Source of the DNA: an uncultured Oscillospiraceae bacterium
GTDB lineage: Bacteria > Bacillota > Clostridia > Oscillospirales > Ruminococcaceae
NCBI GenBank assembly: GCA_934462925.1
Contig: CAKSIT010000010.1
Span: 1 to 64,000 of the forward strand
Reading direction: 5' to 3'
DNA length: 64,000 nucleotides
In this document: in pieces, positions 28,863 through 38,222 of the stretch
How positions within the stretch are numbered: position 1 is the stretch's first letter
How the letters are laid out: each line of letters starts with the position of its first letter
Program-made: the position numbers and the translations under genes
Notes under the pieces: generated by a model
What the model saw: the letters and a program-made list of their open reading frames with translations, nothing else
Database searches by the model: none
Told to the model about the DNA's origin: nothing

Positions 28863-29832
28863 TCTTTCGATATTCATACCGCACGTTGGCTGCCCGCACA
28901 GGTGCAGCTTCTGCGACCAGCGCAGCATTTCGGGCGCGCAGAAGCCCCCGAGCGCTGCGGAAGTCGCAGAGCTTCTCGCGCAGCAGGCACAGAACCTGAC
29001 CGAGCGCGGCATAAGCGCCGAGATAGCGTTTTTCGGCGGCAGCTTTACCGCGATAGACCGCGCGTATATGCTGGAGCTTTTAGGCGCTGCAAAAAGCGCC
29101 GTTGAGCGCTTTCCGTGCTATAACGGCATACGCTGTTCCACCCGCCCCGACTGCATAGACGAGGACGCGGTGCGGCTTCTTAAGGCGAGCGGCATGACCT
29201 TTGTGGAGCTTGGAGCGCAGTCCATGAGCGACGAGGTGCTTGCGGCGAACGAGCGCGGGCATTCTGCGCAGGACGTGCGCACGGCGGCGCGTATCATACG
29301 CGAAAGCGGCATGGGACTGGGACTGCAAATGATGACGGGGCTTTACATGGACAGCGAGGACGCCGTGCTTTACACCGCGCGGGAGTTTATCGCGCTGCGC
29401 CCCGACACGGTGCGGATTTACCCGACGGTTATCCTTAAGAACACGAAGCTTGGCGAGCTTTACGAGCGCGGCGAGTACAGAAGCTTCGGCTTTGAGCAGA
29501 CGGTGGAGCTATGCGCGCGGCTGCTTAAAATGTTCGGGGACGAGGGCATACCCGTGATAAGACTGGGGCTGCACGCAAGCCCCGAGGTAGAACGCGATAT
29601 GCTGGGCGGCGTTTACCACCCCGCGCTGCGCGAGCTGTGCGAAAGCAGGCTGTTCCTTGCGGATATGCAAAAGGCGCTTGGCGGGCGGAAAGGGAGCTTT
29701 ACCATATACACCGACCCGCGCAGCATAAGCAAGGCGGCGGGGCAGAAGCGCTGCAATATAAAGGCGCTTGCCGCGCAGGGCTGCAATGTAACGATAAAGC
29801 CGCGCGAGGGCGCTTATATAGAGGTTTGCTAA
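28849..29832 (+). CDS. Radical SAM protein, Elp3-like, in the rnc-smc interval
   Basis: 327 residues. The iron-sulfur motif CPHRCSFC (CX3CX2C) is at about residue 15, followed by AFFGGSFTAID and LGAQSMSDEVL, as in Elp3- and YhcC-like enzymes. The fold generates a 5'-deoxyadenosyl radical; the substrate here is unknown, though relatives act on tRNA or wobble uridines. No acetyltransferase domain follows. Translationally coupled to rnc and 19 bases from smc, a position conserved in many Clostridia. Confidence 0.88.
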   Translation: MKQTNLSIFIPHVGCPHRCSFCDQRSISGAQKPPSAAEVAELLAQQAQNLTERGISAEIAFFGGSFTAIDRAYMLELLGAAKSAVERFPCYNGIRCSTRPDCIDEDAVRLLKASGMTFVELGAQSMSDEVLAANERGHSAQDVRTAARIIRESGMGLGLQMMTGLYMDSEDAVLYTAREFIALRPDTVRIYPTVILKNTKLGELYERGEYRSFGFEQTVELCARLLKMFGDEGIPVIRLGLHASPEVERDMLGGVYHPALRELCESRLFLADMQKALGGRKGSFTIYTDPRSISKAAGQKRCNIKALAAQGCNVTIKPREGAYIEVC

Positions 29833-29851
29833 AAATATTTTGGAGTATTGA

Positions 29852-32800
29852 ATGTTTTTTAAGACTTTGGAAATACAGGGCTTCAAGTCCTTTGCAGATA
29901 AAACGGTGCTTAACTTCGACACGCAGATAACCGCGGTAGTCGGCAGCAACGGCAACGGCAAAAGCAATATAAGCGACGCGCTGCGCTGGGTAATGGGAGA
30001 GCAGGGCGCAAAAACCCTGCGCGGCGAGAAGATGGAGGACATCATCTTCCACGGCACGGTGGAGCGCAAGCAGATGGGCTTTGCGCGCGTGGCGCTCACG
30101 ATGGACAACACCGACAGGGCGCTCGATGTGGACGCGGACGAGGTTGTGATATCCCGCAAGCTCTACCGCTCGGGGGAGAGCGAGTACCTGATAAACGGGC
30201 AGCGCTCGCGCCTTAAGGACATACAGGAGCTGCTTATGGGTACGGGCCTTGGCAGGGACGGGTATTCCATAATCGGGCAGGGCAGGGTCGCGGATATCGT
30301 GAACTCGCGCGGCTCGCAGCGCAGGGAGATTTTTGAGGAGGCTGCGGGAATCTCGCTTTTTCTGCACAAAAAGGCGGACGCGGAAAAGCAGCTTGCCGCG
30401 GCGGAGGAGAATATCACACGCCAGCGCGACATAATAAAGATGTATGAGGAGCGCCTGCCAACGCTTCGCAAGCAGTCCGAAAAGGCGCTGCTGTTCACGG
30501 AGCTGCAGGGGCAGCGCAGGGAGCTTGAAATATCCGTAAGCGTAGCGCAGATGAACGCGCAGAAAGAAGATATGCGGCGGCTCGACGACCAGCTGCTGCT
30601 GAACCGCGGCGAGTGCGACAACTTTGAAAGCGACATACGCCGCGCGCAGGCGGATATAGAGCAGCTCGCGGAGGACAAGAACGGCGCGCAGGGACTTCTC
30701 GAGCGGCACAGGCGCAGCATTCAGGCGGCGAGCGCGGAGCTTGCCGAGAAGAACGCCGCGATAAAGGTAGCCGAAAACGACCTTTCGCATAACGAGCAGC
30801 GCCGCACGGAGCTTTCAGAGCAGCTGCGCACCGCGCAGGAAAGCGGGCGCGAGTACGAGGAGCGCACAGGCGCGATAGCCGCGCAGATAGAGCAGGGCGA
30901 GCGCGCGCTTGCGGAGCTTTCTGAGAAGTCAGCGCTCGCGGACGAGGAGCTTGCGGGCTTTACAAAGCGCAGCAGCGAGGCGGGCGAGGAGTACGCCGCG
31001 CTCGAAAGCGCGCTTGCCGAGGCGTGCCGCAGAAAGAACGAGGCGGACACCGCCGTAAAGCAGGCGGAGCTTGCGCGGCAGACGGCGCTCACGCAGAAAA
31101 ACGTGTTTTTGGAGGGTCTTGCGGACAGCGAAACGAAGCTGCGCGAGTATACCGAGCAGAGCGCGCAGGCGCAAAAGTCCCTTGCGGGGCTTGCTGAGGA
31201 GCGCGACAGGCAGAAGAACAGGCTCATTGGCTATCAGCGCATATCCGACGGCAAGCGCCGCAGAATGAACGAGCTGAAAACGGCGCTAGACGAGCTTAAC
31301 GAGCAGCTGCGCGACAGGCAGAACCGCCACCGCGTGCTGAGCGACGTTGAGCGGAACATGGTAGGCTATAACGGCGGCGTAAAGGCGGTAATGACCGCTT
31401 CGTCGCAGGGGCGGCTAAAGGGCATACACGGCATTGTGGCGAACGTAATTTCGGTTGACGAGCGCTACGTGCAGGCGATAGAAACGGTGCTGCAGGGTAC
31501 AATGCAAAACGTTATCGTGGACGACGGCGAGGTCGCTACGCGCTGCATAAACTTCCTGCGGCAGACGAACGCGGGGCGCGTTACGTTCTACCCGCTGACG
31601 ACGATAAAAGGCAGAAGGCTGCGCGAAAACGGGCTTGAAGCCGAGGACGGCGTAGAGGGCGTTGCAAGCGAGCTTGTGCGCTGCGACGAAACGTACGCCG
31701 AGATTATAAGCAGCCTGCTCGGCACAACGGTAATTGTGGACGATATGTTCTCCGCTAACCGCATTGCCAAGAAGTACGGCTACAGATTCCGCATTGTAAC
31801 GCTTGACGGGCAGCTGATAAACGCAGGCGGCTCTTACACGGGCGGCTCGCGCGATACAAGGTTCAAAATGCTGTCCAACAAGCAGGAGATAGACGCGCTC
31901 TGGGCGGAGATATCCGAGCTTAAAAAGACTGCCGCGGAGAAAAACGAGGCGTTCGCGCAGTATCAGGCGGAGATAAGCAAGGCAGACATAGAAATAGACG
32001 GCATGAACGATTCGCTGCGCGCGCTTGACAACGACGAGATAACGCTGCGCGCGGAGCTTCGCAGGCTGGAGAGCCTTACGGAGCAGCTTTCACAGCAGGG
32101 CGACGCCGCAAAGCAGACTCTTGCGGAGTTTGACGCGCAGGCGCAGCGCCAGCAGCAGATAATCACCGAAAACAGCGCGCTGCTTGAAGCGGCGGGCGCG
32201 GAAATAGCGGCGCTTGAGGAAAAGACTGCCGCGCAGGGCGGCGTGCGAAAGCAGGCAGAGGAGCGCATACGCGAGCTTTCAGAGCAGATGAGCGCGCTCA
32301 ATTTGGAGAAGCTGTCCGTAAGCAAGGACATAGAGTCCCTGCGCACAAAGGCGGCGGACATAGAGAACACGCGCAGGCTGCTTGCGCGCAACAGCAGCGA
32401 GTTTGTAACGCGCATGGAGGAGCTTGACAACTCCGACAGGGAGATACGCGAGCGCATAGAGCGCATAAGGCTTGAAATAGAAGCGGGCAGCGGCGAGGTG
32501 GACGAAAAGAACACCGAGATAGACCGCCTTTCCGCAGAGGTCACCGCGTTTGAGCAGAAGATAACCGAGCGCCGCCGCGACATCGACGAGGCGAACGCGC
32601 ACAAGGAGAAGTTCTCGCGCGAGGTGGCGCGCCTTGAGGAGCGCCGCGCTTCAATGCAAAAGGAGTACGACGGCATTGTCGATATGCTGTTCAAGCGCTA
32701 CGAGCTTATCGTGTCGCAGGCGGTGGAGCTTGCAAAGCCGCTTGAAAACCTTATGGCTGCGGAAAACGAGCTTGACGGGCTGAAAAAGCGCATAAACGCG

Positions 32801-33421
32801 CTCGGCACGGTCAACACCGATTCCATAGACGAGTACCAGCAGGTGTCGGAACTTTACGAGTTCCAGTCCGCGCAGCTTGCGGACATAGAAAAGTCCAAGG
32901 CGGAGCTTGAAAGCGTTATAGAGCAGCTCACGGGCGACATCAAAACGCGCTTTCTGCACAGCTTTGAGGAGATAAACGGCTATTTCAGGGAGATTTTCGT
33001 TGAGATATTCGGGGACGGTGCGCACGCGGAGCTTGAGCTTACCGACCCCGAGGACGTGCTGAACTCCGGCATAGAAATAAACGCAGCGCCCCCGGGCAAG
33101 GTCATAAAGAACCTTATCTCGCTCTCGGGCGGCGAGCAGACAATGGTTGCTATAACCATTTATCTCGCGATACTGAAGCACCGCCCCACGCCGTTTTGTA
33201 TGCTCGACGAGGTAGACGCGGCGCTCGACGACGTAAACGTTGAGAAGTACATACGCTACCTAAACCAGTTCAGCAGCCAGACCCAGCTTATGGTGATATC
33301 TCACAGGCGCGGCACTATCGAGGGCTGCAAGGTGCTTTACGGCGTGTTCATGCAGGAAAAGGGAGTTTCCCGCCTGCTGAGGAGGGAGCTTACGGACGAG
33401 CTGGACGTTGAATTAAAGTAA
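29852..33421 (+). CDS. smc: Chromosome segregation protein SMC
   Basis: 1189 residues, normal for bacterial SMC. The N-terminal ATPase half has Walker A GSNGNGKSN at about residue 32 (Asn where most have Ser or Cys). A long coiled coil leads to the hinge (about 500-660, NMVGYNGGVKAVM to GGSRDTRF) and back. The C-terminal half carries the ABC signature LSGGEQTMVAITIYLAIL and Walker B FCMLDEVDAALDD. With ScpA and ScpB (not in the window) it forms condensin. The rnc-X-smc-ftsY order is typical of Firmicutes. Confidence 0.97.
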   Translation: MFFKTLEIQGFKSFADKTVLNFDTQITAVVGSNGNGKSNISDALRWVMGEQGAKTLRGEKMEDIIFHGTVERKQMGFARVALTMDNTDRALDVDADEVVISRKLYRSGESEYLINGQRSRLKDIQELLMGTGLGRDGYSIIGQGRVADIVNSRGSQRREIFEEAAGISLFLHKKADAEKQLAAAEENITRQRDIIKMYEERLPTLRKQSEKALLFTELQGQRRELEISVSVAQMNAQKEDMRRLDDQLLLNRGECDNFESDIRRAQADIEQLAEDKNGAQGLLERHRRSIQAASAELAEKNAAIKVAENDLSHNEQRRTELSEQLRTAQESGREYEERTGAIAAQIEQGERALAELSEKSALADEELAGFTKRSSEAGEEYAALESALAEACRRKNEADTAVKQAELARQTALTQKNVFLEGLADSETKLREYTEQSAQAQKSLAGLAEERDRQKNRLIGYQRISDGKRRRMNELKTALDELNEQLRDRQNRHRVLSDVERNMVGYNGGVKAVMTASSQGRLKGIHGIVANVISVDERYVQAIETVLQGTMQNVIVDDGEVATRCINFLRQTNAGRVTFYPLTTIKGRRLRENGLEAEDGVEGVASELVRCDETYAEIISSLLGTTVIVDDMFSANRIAKKYGYRFRIVTLDGQLINAGGSYTGGSRDTRFKMLSNKQEIDALWAEISELKKTAAEKNEAFAQYQAEISKADIEIDGMNDSLRALDNDEITLRAELRRLESLTEQLSQQGDAAKQTLAEFDAQAQRQQQIITENSALLEAAGAEIAALEEKTAAQGGVRKQAEERIRELSEQMSALNLEKLSVSKDIESLRTKAADIENTRRLLARNSSEFVTRMEELDNSDREIRERIERIRLEIEAGSGEVDEKNTEIDRLSAEVTAFEQKITERRRDIDEANAHKEKFSREVARLEERRASMQKEYDGIVDMLFKRYELIVSQAVELAKPLENLMAAENELDGLKKRINALGTVNTDSIDEYQQVSELYEFQSAQLADIEKSKAELESVIEQLTGDIKTRFLHSFEEINGYFREIFVEIFGDGAHAELELTDPEDVLNSGIEINAAPPGKVIKNLISLSGGEQTMVAITIYLAILKHRPTPFCMLDEVDAALDDVNVEKYIRYLNQFSSQTQLMVISHRRGTIEGCKVLYGVFMQEKGVSRLLRRELTDELDVELK

Positions 33422-33430
33422 GGAGGATAT

Positions 33431-34711
33431 ATGGGACTGTTCGATATATTCAAGAAGAAAAAGCCGCAGGACGGCGGGCAGGAGAGCGCGGACGAGCTGT
33501 CCGAGCTGAACGAGCTGTCCGAAACCGAGGAAGCTGACGGCGTTGAGGAGCTTGACGTCCTTGACGCTCCTGCGGGAGATGCGCCCGCGGAGGACGCGCA
33601 GGCAGTCGTTATCCCCAACGGCACGGAGGAGGCGGACATCTCCGACCCCGTGGTGCATATACCGGAGGTACTCGACCCGATGTTCGGCGTAGACCCCGAG
33701 CAGCCCGAACCCACCGAGGCCGCCGTGGCCACCGAGGCCGCCGAAGCGCCCGACGAGGAGCGCGGCGGGGAGCAGGAAGCGCTCCCCGAGGAAGCGCCGA
33801 AAAAGGAGGGGCTGTTCACAAAGCTGAAAAACGGGCTTAAAAAGACCAAGGACGGCTTTGTAAGCAAGATAGAGCTGCTGATAAACTCGTTCACGAAGAT
33901 AGACGAGGACTTTTTCGACGAGCTGGAGGAAACGCTTATCCTCTCGGATATCGGCGCGGAAACGTCGATGGAGATATGCGACAGGCTGCGCGCGGAGGTA
34001 AAGCGCACGGGCGCTACCGACCCCGCCGTTATAAAGGAGCTGCTGCGCGGCATAATAGCGCAGATGCTGACGGGAGAAAACGAGCTGCGGCTCGAAACGA
34101 AGCCGTCCGTTGTCATGGTTATCGGCGTGAACGGCGCGGGCAAAACCACCACCATAGGCAAGCTTGCAGCTAACCTTAAGCGCAGCGGCAAGCGCGTTAT
34201 CGTGGCTGCCGCTGACACGTTCAGGGCGGCGGCCATAGACCAGCTTAACGTGTGGACAGACCGCGCGGGCGTTGATATAGTAAAGCACAGCGAGGGCAGC
34301 GACCCTGCGGCGGTTATTTTCGACGCGATAAACGCAGCCAAGGCGCGCGGCGCGGACGTTGTTCTTTGCGACACGGCGGGCCGCCTGCACAACAAAAAGA
34401 ACCTTATGGAGGAGCTTCGCAAGATAGCGCGCGTTATTTCGCGCGAGCTGCCCGAGGCGAGCGTTGAAACGCTGCTCGTTCTTGACGCGACAACAGGGCA
34501 GAATGCTGTTAATCAGGCGCGGCTTTTCAGTGAAAGTGCCGAAATTTCGGGCATTGTGCTTACAAAGCTTGACGGAACGGCAAAAGGTGGTATAATAATA
34601 GCTATAAAGAACGAGCTTGGCATTCCCGTAAAGCTTGTGGGTGTGGGCGAGAAGATAGACGACCTTCAGCCGTTCATACCCGAGGATTATGTCAAGGCTT
34701 TGTTTGAATGA
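33431..34711 (+). CDS. ftsY: Signal recognition particle receptor FtsY
   Basis: GTPase that docks SRP-ribosome complexes at the membrane. 426 residues. The first 130 are acidic and rich in Glu, Asp, Ala and Pro, a membrane-associating A domain. The NG domain follows with P-loop GVNGAGKTTTIGKLA near residue 231, DTFRAAAIDQL, CDTAGRLHNKKNLM and TKLDGTAKGG. AAGGAGG precedes the ATG. It sits 9 bases after smc, as usual. Confidence 0.97.
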   Translation: MGLFDIFKKKKPQDGGQESADELSELNELSETEEADGVEELDVLDAPAGDAPAEDAQAVVIPNGTEEADISDPVVHIPEVLDPMFGVDPEQPEPTEAAVATEAAEAPDEERGGEQEALPEEAPKKEGLFTKLKNGLKKTKDGFVSKIELLINSFTKIDEDFFDELEETLILSDIGAETSMEICDRLRAEVKRTGATDPAVIKELLRGIIAQMLTGENELRLETKPSVVMVIGVNGAGKTTTIGKLAANLKRSGKRVIVAAADTFRAAAIDQLNVWTDRAGVDIVKHSEGSDPAAVIFDAINAAKARGADVVLCDTAGRLHNKKNLMEELRKIARVISRELPEASVETLLVLDATTGQNAVNQARLFSESAEISGIVLTKLDGTAKGGIIIAIKNELGIPVKLVGVGEKIDDLQPFIPEDYVKALFE

Positions 34712-34734
34712 TTTTTTGAGCGAAAGGAACAGAT

Positions 34735-35382
34735 ATGAAACATCATCACAAAACAGGCGAAGAAAAACCTGCCGCCGCTGTGCCTGTCCGACAGCGGCTG
34801 ATAATAGCGTCAAACAACGCGGGGAAGATACGCGAGTTCAGACAGCTGCTCGCCCCGTTCGGGTTTGACGTAATCTCTATGCGCGAGGCAGGCTTTACAG
34901 ACGAGATAATCGAGGATGGCGATACCTTCGAGGAGAACGCGCACATAAAGGCGCGCGCCGTGTTCGAGGCTACGCACCTCCCCACGATAGCGGACGACAG
35001 CGGGCTTGAAATAGACTTCCTCAACGGCGCGCCGGGGGTGTACTCCGCGCGTTATGCGGGCGAGGGCGCAAGCGACGCGGACCGCTGCGAAAAGGTGCTG
35101 GAGGAAATGCACGGCGTTGCGCGTCCCCTGCGCGAGGCGCGCTTTGTATGCTCGATATACTTCATTTACGCCGAGGACGACGAGTACTCCGTAAACGGCA
35201 CGGTTGAGGGCTACATAGGCGATGAAATGACGGGCGACAACGGCTTCGGCTACGACCCGATATTCATGCTTGAAAACGACAAGAGCATGGCGCAGCTCGA
35301 CGACGAGGAGAAGAACGCGATATCGCACCGCGCCCGCGCGTTCGAGCAGCTTAAGCAGATATTGAAGGAGAAGTTTTCGTAA
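34735..35382 (+). CDS. rdgB: XTP/dITP diphosphatase (RdgB/HAM1)
   Basis: House-cleaning pyrophosphatase that removes ITP and XTP from nucleotide pools. 215 residues, with about 22 extra residues (MKHHHKTGEEKPAAAVPVRQ) before the family start RLIIASNNAGKIREFRQLL. The active site is intact: DDSGLEIDFLNGAPGVYSARYAGEGASD and the GFGYDPIF segment. GAAAGGA lies upstream of ATG 34735, supporting the longer form. 23 bases after ftsY and directly followed by the YhbY gene. Confidence 0.94.
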   Translation: MKHHHKTGEEKPAAAVPVRQRLIIASNNAGKIREFRQLLAPFGFDVISMREAGFTDEIIEDGDTFEENAHIKARAVFEATHLPTIADDSGLEIDFLNGAPGVYSARYAGEGASDADRCEKVLEEMHGVARPLREARFVCSIYFIYAEDDEYSVNGTVEGYIGDEMTGDNGFGYDPIFMLENDKSMAQLDDEEKNAISHRARAFEQLKQILKEKFS

Positions 35383-35679
35383 ATGCTGACAAGTAAACAA
35401 AGAGCGCACCTGCGTTCCATAGCGCAGGGCTACAACACCATTTTCTACGTTGGTAAGCAGGGCATAGGCGAGGAGCTTGTAAAGCAGCTCGACAACGCTA
35501 TAGAATCCCGCGAGCTTATCAAGGTGGGCGTGCAGGAGAACTGCGACTACACCGCAAGGGAAGCTGCGGACGACATCTCCGCAAAGCTCGGCGCGGACGT
35601 GGTGCAGGTAATCGGGCGGAAATTTGTGCTGTGGCGCAGAAGCAGCGACCCGAAGAAAAGGGTGATAGAGCTTGATTAA
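35383..35679 (+). CDS. yhbY: YhbY-family RNA-binding protein (CRM domain)
   Basis: 98 residues. A complete CRM domain with MLTSKQRAHLRSIAQGYNTI at the start and the basic RNA-binding loop GKQGIGEELVKQLDNAI. It associates with pre-50S particles. The ATG follows the rdgB stop codon with no gap, and the 3' end overlaps nadD by 8 bases. The order yhbY-nadD-yqeK-rsfS is a standard Firmicute ribosome/NAD operon. Confidence 0.93.
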   Translation: MLTSKQRAHLRSIAQGYNTIFYVGKQGIGEELVKQLDNAIESRELIKVGVQENCDYTAREAADDISAKLGADVVQVIGRKFVLWRRSSDPKKRVIELD

Positions 35680-36277
35680 GACGGGTATTTTCGGCGGAGC
35701 GTTCAACCCCGTGCATAACGGTCATGTACGCCTTGCGGAGGAGGCCGTAAAGCAGCTCAAACTGAAGCGGCTGCTTATCGTTCCCACCTACTGCTCGCCG
35801 CACAAGCACACAAACCTCGCACCGTTCGACGACAGGGCGCAGATGTGCGCGCAGGCGTTCGGGAATATTGCGGGCGCGCAGGTCTGTGACATAGAGCGCA
35901 GGCTCGGCGGGACAAGCTACACGATAAACACGCTGCGCGCGCTCAGGGAGCAGCTTCCGGGCGAGCAGCTCTACCTGCTCATCGGCGGGGATATGCTGTT
36001 CAGCTTTGACAAGTGGTTCAGGTACGAGGCGATACTGAACGAAGCTAAGGTGTGCGCCGTGGCGCGCGGCGGGGACAGCTACGCGGATATGCTGGAATAC
36101 GCAAACGAGCTTGGCAAGATACGCGTGCTGCCTACGCAGGCGCTCGACATAAGCTCGACGCAGGTGCGGGAGCTTGCCTCGCGCGGCGGGGATATTTCCG
36201 CGCTCGTGCCGCAGCAGGTCGCGGAATATATCTCGCAGCACGGGCTTTACCGTGCGGACGGAGGGGCTGACATTTGA
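35672..36277 (+). CDS. nadD: Nicotinate-nucleotide adenylyltransferase
   Basis: Adenylates nicotinate mononucleotide in NAD synthesis. 201 residues from TTG 35672, the only start that keeps the N-terminal nucleotide-binding motif (IKTGIFGGAFNPVHNGHVRL). The C-terminal ISSTQVRELASRG is the nucleotidyltransferase ISSTxxR signature. Overlaps the genes on both sides (8 and 4 bases), so expression is coupled. Confidence 0.95.
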   Translation: MIKTGIFGGAFNPVHNGHVRLAEEAVKQLKLKRLLIVPTYCSPHKHTNLAPFDDRAQMCAQAFGNIAGAQVCDIERRLGGTSYTINTLRALREQLPGEQLYLLIGGDMLFSFDKWFRYEAILNEAKVCAVARGGDSYADMLEYANELGKIRVLPTQALDISSTQVRELASRGGDISALVPQQVAEYISQHGLYRADGGADI

Positions 36278-36867
36278 GCAGATACGAGGAATTTGACGAA
36301 TACGAGGAGCTGCTGCTCGAGCGTCTTTCCAAAAAGCGCTTTACGCACAGCATGAACGTGGCCGAGGCGTGCTACAGGCTCGCGGAGCGCTACGGCGCGG
36401 ACAAAAAGCGCTGCTACATGGCGGGGCTTCTGCACGACATAATGAAAGAGGCAGACCCTGCGGAGCAGCGCGAATACACCGTAAACAGCGGCCTCTCGCC
36501 CGACCCCGCCGAGGTAGACACCCCTGCGCTGTGGCACGCTGTGGCAGGCGGGCGGTATATCCGCGAGAAGCTTGGCATAGACGACGCGGAGATAATAAGC
36601 GCGGTGAGATTCCACACGGTGGGCGCGGCGGCGCTCACGCTGCTTGAAAAGATAGTGTATCTCGGCGACATGATAAGCGCCGAGCGGAAGTATAAAGATG
36701 TTGACAAGTTCAGAAAGATATGCTATGATGATATAGACAAGGCGATGTCCGTGGCGCTTATTTACCAGATAGAAAGCGTGTGCGCAAAGTGCGGGCAGCT
36801 GCCGAGATATACGTTTGAGGCATATAATTATTACCTGAGCTATAACAAGGATAAGGAGAGATTATGA
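36274..36867 (+). CDS. yqeK: YqeK-family HD-domain symmetrical Ap4A hydrolase
   Basis: 197 residues from TTG 36274. HD-domain metal ligands are seen in RFTHSMNVAE, MAGLLHDIMKE and ALWHAVAGG. Family members split diadenosine tetraphosphate into two ADP. Overlaps nadD and rsfS by four bases each, the conserved arrangement. Confidence 0.92.
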   Translation: MSRYEEFDEYEELLLERLSKKRFTHSMNVAEACYRLAERYGADKKRCYMAGLLHDIMKEADPAEQREYTVNSGLSPDPAEVDTPALWHAVAGGRYIREKLGIDDAEIISAVRFHTVGAAALTLLEKIVYLGDMISAERKYKDVDKFRKICYDDIDKAMSVALIYQIESVCAKCGQLPRYTFEAYNYYLSYNKDKERL

Positions 36868-37217
36868 CAGACAGAGAAGAACTTGAAATAGCGGTAAAGG
36901 CGCTTTCTTCAAAAAAGGCGCTTGACATAAAGGCGCTTAAGGTGGAGGATTTGACGATACTCGCAAACTACTTCGTTATAGCCTCCGCTGCAAGTACAAC
37001 GCAGGTAAAGGCTCTTGCGGACGAGGTGGAGTACAAGCTCTCTCAGGCGGGAATCACCCCCAAGAGCATTGAGGGCGAGCAGAGCAGAACGTGGATAGTA
37101 CTCGACTATATCGACGTTATCGTGCATATTTTCACCGAGGAAACGCGCAGCTTCTACCAGCTCGAACACCTCTGGGCGGACGGTACGCCCGTGGATATTT
37201 CGGGCATGGTTGACTAA
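36864..37217 (+). CDS. rsfS: Ribosome silencing factor RsfS
   Basis: 117 residues, family length. Binds L14 on free 50S subunits and blocks 30S joining in poor conditions. Conserved segments: KALDIKALKVEDLTILANYFVIASA and WIVLDYIDVIVHIF. AAGGAGAG precedes the ATG, which overlaps the yqeK stop. Last gene of the operon; the rpsU promoter follows. Confidence 0.95.
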   Translation: MTDREELEIAVKALSSKKALDIKALKVEDLTILANYFVIASAASTTQVKALADEVEYKLSQAGITPKSIEGEQSRTWIVLDYIDVIVHIFTEETRSFYQLEHLWADGTPVDISGMVD

Positions 37218-37284
37218 AAGCGCGCCGCGTTTTTGGCGAAAATGTACAATTCAAAAAAAGTTTCATAAATTTTCAAATACCCCC

Positions 37285-37313
37285 TTGACAAAAGCGGGTT
37301 TTAGAGTTATAAT
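37285..37313 (+). promoter_or_regulatory. Sigma-A promoter of rpsU
   Basis: TTGACA (37285-37290), 17-bp spacer, TATAAT (37308-37313), 73 bases before the rpsU start. Confidence 0.85.
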
Positions 37314-37386
37314 TAAGCATATACTTTTTGTATAACTACTATTTTGTAGATAACCTATGCCACATGGCAAAGGGAGGGAAATATAG

Positions 37387-37560
37387 ATGGCAGAAATTCG
37401 TCTTGGCAAAAATGAATCTCTTGATACCGCTCTTAAGCGTTTCAAGCGTTCATGCGCAAGGGACGGCGTTCTTGCTGAAGTTCGTAAAAGAGAGCATTAC
37501 GAAAAGCCTTCGGTAAAACGTAAGAAGAAGTCCGAAGCTGCTCGCAAGCGCAAGTTCTGA
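37387..37560 (+). CDS. rpsU: 30S ribosomal protein bS21
   Basis: 57 residues, a short gene easy to overlook. It reads [20 protein letters not shown] and ends [14 protein letters not shown], standard bS21. It binds the 30S platform near the anti-Shine-Dalgarno end and helps initiation. AAAGGGAGGG precedes the ATG. It has its own consensus promoter and a following hairpin, so it is probably monocistronic. Confidence 0.96.
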   Translation: MAEIRLGKNESLDTALKRFKRSCARDGVLAEVRKREHYEKPSVKRKKKSEAARKRKF

Positions 37561-37598
37561 TTTTACGGAGCTTCATTGTTGTAAAACACAAACGGGTC

Positions 37599-37632
37599 GA
37601 ACCGAGCGGAGGAAATCTGCTCGGTTCATTCA
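37599..37632 (+). terminator. Terminator-like hairpin after rpsU
   Basis: GAACCGAGC (37599-37607) pairs perfectly with GCTCGGTTC (37619-37627), followed by ATTCATTAT. Confidence 0.6.
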
Positions 37633-37720
37633 TTATATGGACAACGCCGCGCAGGCGTGCGGCTTACGTAATACGGCGCGCAGGGCTTACGGGCTTTGGG
37701 GCGCATTTCGGAGGGGTGCT

Positions 37721-38221
37721 ATGCTGTTCAGGCCGACATTCTGGCTTAAAAACGTGTTTGCGATAGACGAGGAGTTCTTAAAGCGCAACGATGTAAGGGC
37801 GCTTGTGCTGGACCTTGACAACACGCTGTCCATGCACGGCAACCCCGCCGCGGAGGAGGGCGTTGAGGAGTGGCTCGCGAAAATGCGGGAACTCGGCGTT
37901 AAAATGCGCGTGGTGTCCAACAACACTACAAAGCGCGTAGCCCCGCTCGCGGCAAGGCTGGGGCTGGAGTTCACCGCAAACGGCGCGAAGCCGCTAACGT
38001 TCGGCGTGAGCCGCGCGATGAAAGCTATGGGCGCGGACAAGGCGACGACGCTCGTGGTGGGCGACCAGATATTCACCGACGTTATGGCGGGGAACTTCAA
38101 GGGCGTGCGCACGGTGCTTGTCGAGCCGTTCCACCTTGAAAAAACGTGGACGTTTCGCCTGAAAAGACGGCTTGAAAGCGCCGTTTTCCACAGGGATTAT
38201 TCAAAGCTCGAAAGGAAATAG
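37721..38221 (+). CDS. yqeG: YqeG-family HAD phosphatase
   Basis: 166 residues from ATG 37721, chosen because GGAGGGG lies just upstream and the protein then starts MLFRPTFWLKNVFAIDEEFL like the family; an upstream in-frame ATG at 37637 would add 28 unrelated residues. HAD motif I is VLDLDNTL, motif II VVSNNT and motif III/IV VVGDQIFTDVMAGN. The phosphatidylglycerophosphate phosphatase family is close, but the substrate is unproven. One base separates it from the next gene. Confidence 0.88.
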   Translation: MLFRPTFWLKNVFAIDEEFLKRNDVRALVLDLDNTLSMHGNPAAEEGVEEWLAKMRELGVKMRVVSNNTTKRVAPLAARLGLEFTANGAKPLTFGVSRAMKAMGADKATTLVVGDQIFTDVMAGNFKGVRTVLVEPFHLEKTWTFRLKRRLESAVFHRDYSKLERK

Positions 38222-38222
38222 T